Notes under the pieces: generated by a model
Database searches by the model: none
Seen by the model: only the letters and a program-made list of their open reading frames with translations
What the model was told of the DNA's origin: nothing
Assembly: GCA_964443275.1 (NCBI GenBank)
Contig: CAYUCE010000072.1
Location: 1 to 6,962, forward strand
Direction of reading: 5' to 3'
Source: CAYUCE01 sp964443275
GTDB taxonomy: Bacteria; Bipolaricaulota; Bipolaricaulia; CAYUCE01
DNA length: 6,962 nt
Part shown: positions 1 through 5,319 of the stretch, piece by piece
Layout: each line of letters starts with the position of its first letter
Numbering within the stretch: the first letter of the stretch is position 1
Made by a program: the position numbers and the translations under genes

Positions 1-48
1 AGACGGTTTACTGTAGTTTTCTAGAAGTGAGTGCTGGACAACCCTACA
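1..48 (-). repeat. Left arm of 48-bp inverted repeat flanking the AAA+ gene (REP-related)
   Basis: This segment is the reverse complement of 2183-2230 with a single mismatch (G at position 5, where the other arm implies A). Read on the minus strand it begins TGTAGGGTTG, the head of the REP elements found later in the window, and continues into TCCAGCACTCACTTCTAG. The element is cut by the window edge, so its full extent is unknown. Its last base overlaps the ribosome binding site of the AAA+ gene, so this repeat forms that gene's immediate 5' leader. The window may begin at a contig end that broke inside this repeat. Confidence 0.9.
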
Positions 49-52
49 GGAG
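48..52 (+). promoter_or_regulatory. Ribosome binding site of the CDC48-like gene
   Basis: AGGAG lies 5 nt before the ATG at 58. It decides the start against the in-frame GTG at 31, which lies inside the inverted repeat and has no purine-rich site before it. The first A is also the last base of the inverted repeat arm. Confidence 0.75.
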
Positions 53-57
53 AAAAT

Positions 58-2169
58 ATGAACCAAGGAAAAGCGTTGACTTTACGGGTGGCCAAGGCCA
101 GCCCCAAAGATGTAGGTAGGGCAATCGCCCGACTAGATCCATACTGGATGGACAAGCTGGGAGTGGAGGTGGGAGATATAATCGAAGTTAAAGGAAAAAG
201 TGCTACCTTGGCCAAAGCCATGCCCACCCACACGTCCCATCGAGGGGATAATGTTATTCAGATGGATGGTTTACTTAGAGAAAATGCACAAGCTGGATTG
301 GACGAGAAAGCCAAAGTGAGGAGAGTTGACATCCAGCCGGCAAAGAAGGTTACCATGCGGGCCCTAACTTCTGTAAGGTTAACCGAAAACGATAAAGACT
401 ATATCGGTTCGCTACTAAATAACTACCCCGTCTTGGAAGAAAACAGGTTGAGGGTAGAGCTATTCGGATCGGGTGCCCAGGATTTTAAAATAAAAGAGAC
501 TTCCCCTCCAGGCCCAGTTATAATCCATCCTAAAACAATAATTACAATAGAAGAAGAAAAAGAGCAGGTAGAGAAAAAGGCCAAAGTATCTTATGAGGAT
601 ATAGGAGGACTAAAAAAGGAGATCCGACGAGTGCGAGAAATGGTAGAGCTTCCCCTAAAGTTTCCGGAAGTTTTCAGAAAATTAGGTGTCCAGCCCCCTA
701 AAGGAGTATTCTTATATGGACCACCGGGTTGTGGGAAAACGCTTCTAGCTAAAGCCTTAGCTAATGAAACAGATGCTAGCTTTTATCATATCGGGGGTCC
801 GGAAATTATCGGAAAATATTACGGGGAATCCGAAGCACGTCTCAGGCGCATATTTGCTAAAGCCTCTAAAAATGCGCCATCTATAATTTTTATAGACGAA
901 ATAGATGCCATATCTGGAAAGCGGGGCGAGCTGGGCGGCGAAAAACAAGTAGAGAAAAGGGTAGTCGCCCAGCTTCTTTCCTTAATGGACGGTCTTGAAT
1001 CACGCGGTGAGGTAATTGTTATCGGAGCTACCAACATTCCCGATGTTGTAGATCCTGCCTTGCGCAGGCCGGGACGATTTGATCGAGAAATAGAGGTGGG
1101 AATTCCCGACCGGCAGGCTCGCAAAGAAATCCTTCAAATCCACACCCGAGGTATGCCTCTAAGTAATGGAGTGAATTTAGATAAACTTTCTCGCATTACT
1201 CATGGATATGTAGGGGCAGATCTACAGTCCCTAGCCAAGGAGGCAGCCATGGCTTCCTTACGACGAATCTTTCCTAAAATCGATTTCAGTCTATCTGAAC
1301 TTCCTTATGAAGCTTTGAGGGAATTGGAAGTAACTTCCGATGATTTCGCGAAAGCCATGAAAGATATAACCCCCTCAGCCTTACGAGAAGTCTTTACCGA
1401 AATTCCGGATAAAGGGTGGGAAGACATAGGAGGCCTGGAAGGAGTAAAAAGAGAACTCATTGAGGCTATCCAGTGGCCGCTTGAACATAAGGACCTTTTT
1501 GAAGAAGCTAAAACCACTCCGCCTAAAGGTATCCTGCTTTACGGGCCTCCCGGCACAGGGAAGACACTACTGGCCAAAGCGGTAGCCAGTGAATGTGAAG
1601 CCAACTTCATCTCCATCAAGGGTCCTCAACTAATGAGTAAGTGGGTAGGGGAAGCGGAGAAGGGAGTAAGAGAAGTCTTTACCAAAGCAAGAGCTGCCTC
1701 CCCCTGCATTCTCTTCTTCGATGAGCTGGATGGGCTGTGCCCTACGCGGGGCTCAGGGGAAGGAAGTCAGGTAGCCGAGCGGGTGATCAGCCAATTTCTG
1801 GTTGAGCTAGATGGAATAGAGGAGCTGAAAGGAGTAGTAGTTATCGGAGCCACCAATCGCCCGGATCAACTCGACCCTGCCTTAATGAGAGCTGGCCGAT
1901 TTGACCTCCAGATGAAGCTTCCGCTTCCGGATAAGAAAGCAAGAGAAGAAATTTTTAAGATTCATACCCATGGAAAACCTCTTTCCTCCCAGGTAGATCC
2001 ATCTAAACTTGCTTCCCAGACTAATGGATTGTCGGGGGCGGATATCGAACTTATTTGCAGCAAAGCTTCCTTGTTTGCTATACGAGAGGTTTTAAATGGA
2101 GCCAAAAGTCTCCAGATCACTCCTCATCATTTCCAGAAGGCTATAGAAGAAGTAAGGAGAGAGGAATAA
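58..2169 (+). CDS. cdc48: CDC48/VAT-family double AAA+ ATPase (protein unfoldase)
   Basis: A 703-residue p97/CDC48/VAT-type AAA+ ATPase. Family members form hexamers that use ATP to unfold or extract proteins in the cytoplasm. Residues about 10-100 look like the CDC48 double-psi barrel N domain (LTLRVAKASPKDVGRAIARL), followed by the second N subdomain to about 170. D1 has Walker A GPPGCGKT (221-228), Walker B IIFIDE (276-281), GATN sensor 1 (323-326) and RRPGRFD arginine fingers (about 336-342). D2 has GPPGTGKT (496-503), ILFFDE (551-556), GATN (597-600) and MRAGRFD (about 610-616). The pore loops are KYYG in D1 and KWVG in D2; aromatic residues in both are typical of archaeal VAT and differ from eukaryotic p97 D1. 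No C-terminal HbYX tail is visible (it ends EEVRREE). It is convergent with the gas vesicle operon and bracketed by inverted repeats. A role in gas vesicle assembly or turnover is inferred from location only. The family call is very secure. Confidence 0.96.
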   Translation: MNQGKALTLRVAKASPKDVGRAIARLDPYWMDKLGVEVGDIIEVKGKSATLAKAMPTHTSHRGDNVIQMDGLLRENAQAGLDEKAKVRRVDIQPAKKVTMRALTSVRLTENDKDYIGSLLNNYPVLEENRLRVELFGSGAQDFKIKETSPPGPVIIHPKTIITIEEEKEQVEKKAKVSYEDIGGLKKEIRRVREMVELPLKFPEVFRKLGVQPPKGVFLYGPPGCGKTLLAKALANETDASFYHIGGPEIIGKYYGESEARLRRIFAKASKNAPSIIFIDEIDAISGKRGELGGEKQVEKRVVAQLLSLMDGLESRGEVIVIGATNIPDVVDPALRRPGRFDREIEVGIPDRQARKEILQIHTRGMPLSNGVNLDKLSRITHGYVGADLQSLAKEAAMASLRRIFPKIDFSLSELPYEALRELEVTSDDFAKAMKDITPSALREVFTEIPDKGWEDIGGLEGVKRELIEAIQWPLEHKDLFEEAKTTPPKGILLYGPPGTGKTLLAKAVASECEANFISIKGPQLMSKWVGEAEKGVREVFTKARAASPCILFFDELDGLCPTRGSGEGSQVAERVISQFLVELDGIEELKGVVVIGATNRPDQLDPALMRAGRFDLQMKLPLPDKKAREEIFKIHTHGKPLSSQVDPSKLASQTNGLSGADIELICSKASLFAIREVLNGAKSLQITPHHFQKAIEEVRREE

Positions 2170-2182
2170 TTCTTGATTTACA

Positions 2183-2270
2183 TGTAGGGTTGTCCAGCAC
2201 TCACTTCTAGAAAACTACAGTAAACTGTCTACCGGAGATAGCTAGAAGTGAGTGCTGGATGTGCCCAACC
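2183..2270 (+). repeat. Expanded REP palindrome; 2183-2230 is the right arm of the flanking inverted repeat
   Basis: Begins TGTAGGGTTG and ends GTGCCCAACC, like the ordinary REP at 3004-3030. The loop region is replaced by a 67-nt segment (2193-2259) that is itself palindromic: TCCAGCACTCACTTCTAG (2193-2210) pairs perfectly with CTAGAAGTGAGTGCTGGA (2242-2259) across a 31-nt loop. The loop contains a smaller hairpin, ACAGT-AA-ACTGT. The outer GGTTG and CAACC can still pair. Bases 2183-2230 are the inverted counterpart of 1-48. It lies 13 bp after the stop of the AAA+ gene. The hairpin could act as a transcript end or 3' stabiliser, but no T-tract follows. Confidence 0.85.
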
Positions 2271-2280
2271 GAAACATGTC

Positions 2281-2307
2281 GGAATGGCACGGAGGCCATT
2301 CCCTACA
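2281..2307 (-). repeat. REP unit, type b (GGAATGGC stem)
   Basis: Read on the minus strand: TGTAG head, then stem GGAATGGC, loop CTCCGT and stem GCCATTCC. It is separated by GAAACATGTC from the preceding plus-oriented element, so the two form a head-out inverted pair like a bacterial interspersed mosaic element. The same unit occurs at 3040-3065 and, with loop CTCTGT, at 2919-2945. Confidence 0.85.
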
Positions 2308-2308
2308 T

Positions 2309-2358
2309 ATTGATGGTACCAAACGTATTAATGGTACCAAACGTATTAATGGTACCAA
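2309..2358 (+). repeat. 18-bp tandem repeat, about 2.8 copies
   Basis: Units start at 2309, 2327 and 2345. The first two are ATTGATGGTACCAAACGT and ATTAATGGTACCAAACGT (one difference). The third matches the first 14 bases (ATTAATGGTACCAA) and then diverges. Each unit carries the palindrome GGTACC. The array sits between two REP units in the non-coding stretch ahead of the transposase. No function is evident. Confidence 0.9.
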
Positions 2359-2378
2359 TAGATCCGTAGTGAATTAAA

Positions 2379-2405
2379 TGTAGGGTTGGGCCTCTGTGCC
2401 CAACC
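2379..2405 (+). repeat. REP unit, type a (GGTTGGGC stem), left flank of the RAYT gene
   Basis: TGTAG head followed by GGTTGGGC, loop CTCTGT and GCCCAACC, an 8-bp perfect stem. It is followed by GAAAC, as in the other type a copies. It ends 23 bp before the transposase ATG. Its loop variant CTCTGT is shared only with the unit just downstream of the transposase (2919-2945). Confidence 0.88.
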
Positions 2406-2428
2406 GAAACAGAAACAGAAATAGGACC

Positions 2429-2909
2429 ATGAAATCCAAACTCCCGAAACGAAAACGATTACGGCTACAGGATTTTGACTATTCGGATCCTAATTATGTT
2501 TGCTTTGCTACGATTTGTGCTCGGCATTTGACTAAGCCATTTGAAAATGAAAATCTGGCAAAAATGATAATTGAATCTTTGCTGTGGTCTCGTGAAAATA
2601 ACTGTTTTAAGGTATATTGCTACTGTCTGATGCCCGATCATTTACACCTAGCTATATCTCCCAGGCACAGCAGGAATGACTTTATCCAAATCGATTGGAG
2701 CATTTAAAAGTTATACTACCCATCAAAGTTGGGAATACGGGATTAAAGGTAAATTATGGCAGAGTAGTTGGTATGACCATATTGCACGTCAATCTGAAGA
2801 CTTACTATCTATTTGCCAGTACATCCTGGAGAATCCTATTCGGAAAAATCTAGTAAACCAAGTTGATGATTGGCCATATTCGGGAATGTTAGATCCCTTG
2901 CCTGAATAA
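2429..2909 (+). pseudogene. RAYT: REP-associated Y1 HUH transposase, frameshifted
   Basis: This matches the REP-associated tyrosine transposase branch of the IS200/IS605 Y1 family, single-strand DNA nucleases linked to REP mobilisation. Start chosen at ATG 2429 (AGGA at 2423-2426). The reading frame runs to D84, hits a frameshift, and continues in the +1 frame from 2682 to TAA 2907-2909. Removing one T from the TTT at 2681-2683 restores Asp-Leu-Ser and a continuous protein of about 159 residues, close to E. coli TnpA-REP (165). Visible signatures are the HUH motif MPDHLHL (H71 and H73), GKLWQSSWYDHI, and QYILENPIRKNLV, whose Tyr131 aligns with the catalytic Tyr115 of the E. coli enzyme. Basic N-terminus KSKLPKRKRLRL. 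REP units of opposite orientation flank it. As read, it would give only an inactive 95-residue product lacking the tyrosine. A sequencing error is a possible alternative. Confidence 0.88.
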
Positions 2910-2918
2910 TTTGCTCTC

Positions 2919-2945
2919 GGAATGGCACAGAGGCCATTCCCTACA
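2919..2945 (-). repeat. REP unit, type b, right flank of the RAYT gene
   Basis: On the minus strand it reads TGTAG, GGAATGGC, CTCTGT, GCCATTCC. It starts 9 bp after the transposase stop and is inverted relative to the unit at 2379-2405. Both carry the CTCTGT loop instead of CTCCGT. Together they bracket the transposase as one REP-RAYT-REP unit (2379-2945). Confidence 0.88.
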
Positions 2946-3003
2946 TCGCAAAACCTTGTCCCGTGGATCCGTAGGGGTAGGAAGGATTACGATGCGTTTT
3001 ATA
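2946..3003. other. Short spacer between REP units, no gene
   Basis: Fifty-eight bases with no supported coding potential. It contains GGATCCGTAG (2965-2974), nearly the same as AGATCCGTAG at 2360-2369. Both occur a short distance upstream of a type a REP unit, so they may be remnants of a longer shared element. Confidence 0.5.
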
Positions 3004-3065
3004 TGTAGGGTTGGGCCTCCGTGCCCAACCGAAAACCTCGGAATGGCACGGAGGCCATTCCCTAC
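3004..3065. repeat. Paired REP units (BIME-like), type a then type b inverted
   Basis: Plus-strand type a unit at 3004-3030 (TGTAG, GGTTGGGC, CTCCGT, GCCCAACC), spacer GAAAACCTC, then a type b unit in inverse orientation at 3040-3065. The pair is bounded by TGTAGGG and its inverse CCCTAC. It lies at the end of the gas vesicle operon and its last bases encode the stop codon of the gvpH-like gene. It may protect or end converging transcripts, although no T-run is seen. Confidence 0.88.
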
Positions 3066-3592
3066 TCATTTTCTTCTAGTGAGAACTCTATCTTCAAGAT
3101 CCCGTTTCTATATCGGAAGCTGGGTTGGCCAAGCCCCTGGGAAATTTCAATCTTTTTTGAATATTTGATCTTGTCATGCGCGGCCTTTATCGATAAGATA
3201 TTTTCTTTATACTCAGTTTCAATATCCTCCTCTTCCACTCCAGGAAGCTCTACGTAAAATATCACCTTCCCTTCCTCTTCGAACCGATCCACTAGGGGCT
3301 CGCGTACTTCCTCACCTTGAGGGGTCTTCTTCCTTTCATAGGTTTTAACTTCTAAATCCACGTCTTCCCCTATACCTGTTCGCATGGAGATGCCAAACTT
3401 TCCTTTTAGATCCTTACCCTTCCTCCCCAGGTCAAATTCCCCTCTTCTCTCCACCTGTCCTCTATCTGCCAGTTCTTCTATTAGCTCTGAGATATCCCCT
3501 AACCCCTCAAACATCTTTCCAAACAAACCTCCTAAACTAAAATTAAACCCCACCTTCATCTCTTTGTCGTTTTCGTTTTTATTCTTGGTCAT
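3062..3592 (-). CDS. gvpH: GvpH-like gas vesicle protein, Hsp20/alpha-crystallin fold
   Basis: A 176-residue protein with a charged N-terminus (TKNKNENDKE), a gas-vesicle-type linker (GGLFGKMFEGLGDISELIEELA), and a C-terminal Hsp20-like domain from about residue 105. VIFYVELPGVEEEDIETEYKE and NGILKIEFSLEENE match the alpha-crystallin beta strands and the usual G-I/V-L signature. GvpH is a small-heat-shock-like accessory protein thought to chaperone gas vesicle proteins. The ATG at 3592 is preceded by GAGGTG with 5 nt spacing. It is the last gene of the cluster, 110 bp after gvpO, so it may have its own promoter. Its TAG stop comes from the TGTAGGG edge of the adjoining REP unit, so the natural C-terminus could have been longer before the REP inserted. 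No C-terminal I-X-I motif is visible. Confidence 0.85.
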   Translation of the reverse strand: MTKNKNENDKEMKVGFNFSLGGLFGKMFEGLGDISELIEELADRGQVERRGEFDLGRKGKDLKGKFGISMRTGIGEDVDLEVKTYERKKTPQGEEVREPLVDRFEEEGKVIFYVELPGVEEEDIETEYKENILSIKAAHDKIKYSKKIEISQGLGQPSFRYRNGILKIEFSLEENE

Positions 3593-3670
3593 TGATTCAC
3601 CTCATTAGCCAAAGCTAATTCTATGATAAAAGAAGGCTAGCTAGTTAACAACTAACTTTAAGCTCGTAAC

Positions 3671-3698
3671 TTTATACTTTGCTAACTGTGATACTCAA
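3671..3698 (-). promoter_or_regulatory. Possible sigma70-type promoter for the gvpH-like gene
   Basis: In the gap between gvpO and gvpH the minus strand reads TTGAGT, 16 bp, TATAAA, close to the TTGACA/TATAAT consensus. It would give a leader of about 70 nt. The AT-rich leader also contains GCTAGC and GTTAAC palindromes. This is a pattern match only. Confidence 0.3.
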
Positions 3699-3702
3699 CA
3701 AC

Positions 3703-3987
3703 CTATTCTTCAAATCCCTCTTCAGTTCCTTCCTGTGGAATATCCCCTCTCCCCCGGGCTTTTATTCGCTTAAAGCCAATCAGTTCGTATTCTTCATCCA
3801 AGGTAAGTTGGTAGGTCTCGATCACATCCGGCAAAGCATGAGTTCGTCGGTATTCCTCCGTTTCCAGTATTTCCACCTCCGCCAGCCAACCCTCTTGGAT
3901 TTTTCCCACTTTGGTTACCTTACCCTCCTGGCTGAACTCTTCTTGGGCAAACTTGCGGACAGCTTCTTCGACCTGCTTAATTGACAT
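3703..3987 (-). CDS. gvpO: Gas vesicle protein GvpO
   Basis: A 94-residue protein matching GvpO, a small accessory protein required for gas vesicle formation in haloarchaea and often encoded near gvpN. The core is GWLAEVEILETEEYRRTHALPD followed by IETYQLTLDEEYELIGFKRIKARGRGD, the typical W-x-V-E-V-x-E, pDv-x-x-Y-x-v-x-LD and El-x-g-f-x-R pattern. The N-terminus is a short amphipathic helix (IKQVEEAVRKFAQEEF) and the C-terminus an acidic tail. The ATG directly follows the gvpG stop with no gap, and its binding site (GGGAGG) lies inside the end of gvpG, so translation is probably coupled. Confidence 0.88.
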   Translation of the reverse strand: MSIKQVEEAVRKFAQEEFSQEGKVTKVGKIQEGWLAEVEILETEEYRRTHALPDVIETYQLTLDEEYELIGFKRIKARGRGDIPQEGTEEGFEE

Positions 3988-4218
3988 TTACCTGCCTCCC
4001 TTTATTTTTTCCAATTGGTCCAAAATCTCAGCTTCTTGCCTGTCATACTCTTTCTCGGTTATCTCTTCTAAATCATAGCTTACCTGCAGGCTCTTTAGTT
4101 TATCTTGCAGCTTTTCTTCATCAAAACCCATTTCCCGATCCACTTCCTCCTTTATTCCTTTAAGAATCTGTTTTGATAATGTTATGGGAACCTTCAGAAG
4201 ATCATCCACTAAAAGCAT
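3988..4218 (-). CDS. gvpG: Gas vesicle protein GvpG
   Basis: A 76-residue protein matching GvpG, a small helical accessory protein. It starts MLLVDDLLKVPITLSKQI, the usual GvpG opening (f-x-x-DdLL-x-x-P), then has a predicted coiled coil with LKSLQVSYDLEEITEKEYD, equivalent to the conserved L-x-x-Lq-x-x-yE-x-GeIseeEYe segment. It is 18 nt downstream of gvpF/L with AGGGAG about 10 nt before the ATG. The gvpF/L-gvpG-gvpO order is typical of one transcription unit. GvpG is thought to act with GvpF/L at an early, nucleating step of vesicle assembly. Confidence 0.9.
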   Translation of the reverse strand: MLLVDDLLKVPITLSKQILKGIKEEVDREMGFDEEKLQDKLKSLQVSYDLEEITEKEYDRQEAEILDQLEKIKGGR

Positions 4219-4236
4219 GGATTATATTCTCCCTTT

Positions 4237-4971
4237 TTACTTGGGGATTTTAATATCCACGAAGTTAAATGGTGGCCATGGCCCGCTGTATTTAAAAGTA
4301 AACAGCTTTGAATATGATTTGCCCAGTTCCTGCATCCTTTGATCAAATTTTGGTTCCATATTCCGATGGATAAGGAAGGCGGTGTTAGCCACCATTCGCT
4401 CGTCAAAACAATCGTTTTTTACACAACTCACTGAGATAGGAGCCATTTTCTTCATAATCTCTTCAGTCACTTCATTCCGCTTCTTATTTAATATGTTTTC
4501 TATCTTTTTTCCCAGCTTAATTTTTGCTTGATAGAAGTTAAGACTCCTCTTGACAGCTTTCTTAAGCTTCTTCACATCTCCCGTTTCACCGATTCTTTTC
4601 ATTATCAATTCCAGATCCCAGTAGACCGTGACGCTCATCTCAACCTGACCGGAGAGTCGGTTAAGCTCTTTCTCAAAAGTATTGTATTCTTGGCTCAGAA
4701 GGCTCTTCACCTGAGAAGTATTGGTCAAGATCGTGCCAAAATTAAAAGGTAGTAAGGTATCTGTTTTGGATAAAATTTGATTTAAGACTTTTTGATAAGC
4801 TTTGGTCTCTTTTCTGGTTGCTCTGAGTTCCTCCACACCATCAATATCGGATACTACGGCTCTAATCTTTTGATGTGTAATCGAGTAAACATCCCTTGTT
4901 TGATTGGCAAGTTTTGATTTTCCAAAATCCCAAGATTCAGAAGGGACAATTCCGTATAGGATCTTTTTCAT
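4237..4971 (-). CDS. gvpF: Gas vesicle protein of the GvpF/GvpL family
   Basis: A 244-residue member of the GvpF/L family, accessory proteins that bind GvpA and help start vesicle growth. Visible marks are the N-terminal YGIVPSE strand, IRAVVSDIDGVEE, the conserved TLLPFNFGTIL, the VEMSVTVYWD segment, a helical middle (about residues 120-170), and C-terminal KYSGPWPPFNFVDIKI, the best-conserved tail of the family. F and L cannot be told apart from one paralogue. Start chosen at the ATG 4971, giving MKKILYGIV. An in-frame TTG at 4989 overlaps the upstream stop (TTGA) and would add six residues. Neither start has a strong binding site, so expression may depend on coupling to the upstream gene. 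It carries two cysteines (SCVKNDCFDE) near residue 190. Confidence 0.9.
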   Translation of the reverse strand: MKKILYGIVPSESWDFGKSKLANQTRDVYSITHQKIRAVVSDIDGVEELRATRKETKAYQKVLNQILSKTDTLLPFNFGTILTNTSQVKSLLSQEYNTFEKELNRLSGQVEMSVTVYWDLELIMKRIGETGDVKKLKKAVKRSLNFYQAKIKLGKKIENILNKKRNEVTEEIMKKMAPISVSCVKNDCFDERMVANTAFLIHRNMEPKFDQRMQELGKSYSKLFTFKYSGPWPPFNFVDIKIPK

Positions 4972-4985
4972 TCTTGCCACTTTCT

Positions 4986-5318
4986 TCAATAAGATAGTTT
5001 GACGGAATTTTTTTGGTCCTCAATTGAGCCGGGATTTGCCTTTTCTTCCAGCTCTTTTTCTATTACGGATTGGAGCAATTTTCTCAGTTCTTTATCCGCT
5101 GATTGGTGACTTCTATTTGCTTTCTTTTGTCTCTGGCTGATTACTTCCTTTCTTGTTCCCAGTCTTTTTATTTCGTTGTCGAACCGCTCCCTTCTGTTCC
5201 AGGCTTTATGTAGTTCAATAAAAGGCTGTCTCATCCTCTTAGCAGCGGTAGCTGCAGTAGTGAACTTCTTGATATCATTCACCCCTCTGATATCACCGGT
5301 CTTTTTTCTTACTCTCAT
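4986..5318 (-). CDS. Unrecognised small basic coiled-coil protein in gas vesicle operon (possibly GvpV-like)
   Basis: A 110-residue, strongly basic protein that I do not recognise securely. The N-terminus is MRVRKKTGDIRGVNDIKKFT, followed by alanine-rich TAATAAKRM and RQPFIELHKAWNRRERFDNEI. A probable coiled coil runs through about residues 40-95, with no membrane segment or signal peptide. The basic leader followed by a short helical hairpin with L-x-x-Ek-x-R spacing recalls the small GvpV proteins of cyanobacterial and enterobacterial clusters, but this is a resemblance in layout, not a demonstrated match. It is certainly translated with the operon: the ATG is 1 nt after the gvpN stop, a strong AAAGGAGG lies within the end of gvpN, and its own stop abuts the start of gvpF/L. 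Confidence 0.8.
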   Translation of the reverse strand: MRVRKKTGDIRGVNDIKKFTTAATAAKRMRQPFIELHKAWNRRERFDNEIKRLGTRKEVISQRQKKANRSHQSADKELRKLLQSVIEKELEEKANPGSIEDQKNSVKLSY

Positions 5319-5319
5319 C

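Noticed and set aside
31..57. Longer N-terminus of the AAA+ protein from GTG 31
   Set aside because: The extra codons lie inside the inverted repeat and have no binding site before them, whereas AGGAG sits 5 nt before ATG 58 and the protein then begins in the usual family fashion.
757..1517. Minus-strand open frames inside the AAA+ gene
   Set aside because: Antisense shadows of a clear coding gene with no recognisable products.
2183..2270. Rho-independent terminator for the AAA+ gene
   Set aside because: The hairpin is large and has no following T-run. It belongs to a REP-related repeat family, so a terminator label is not supported, although it may affect the transcript end.
2309..2358. 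CRISPR array
   Set aside because: The 18-bp units are directly tandem with no spacers, and no cas genes are visible.
2396..2428. GTG start for the transposase within the REP
   Set aside because: It gives an N-R repeat leader (NRNRNRNR) made by the REP tail and GAAACA repeats. ATG 2429 has a better start context and gives the usual basic N-terminus.
2911..3257. Plus-strand open frames across the REP region and gvpH end
   Set aside because: They translate REP palindromes and the antisense of the Hsp20-like gene. No family resemblance or binding sites.
3384..4163. Plus-strand open frames opposite gvpH, gvpO and gvpG
   Set aside because: Low-complexity Ser/Pro/Leu/Phe-rich translations antisense to recognised gas vesicle genes.
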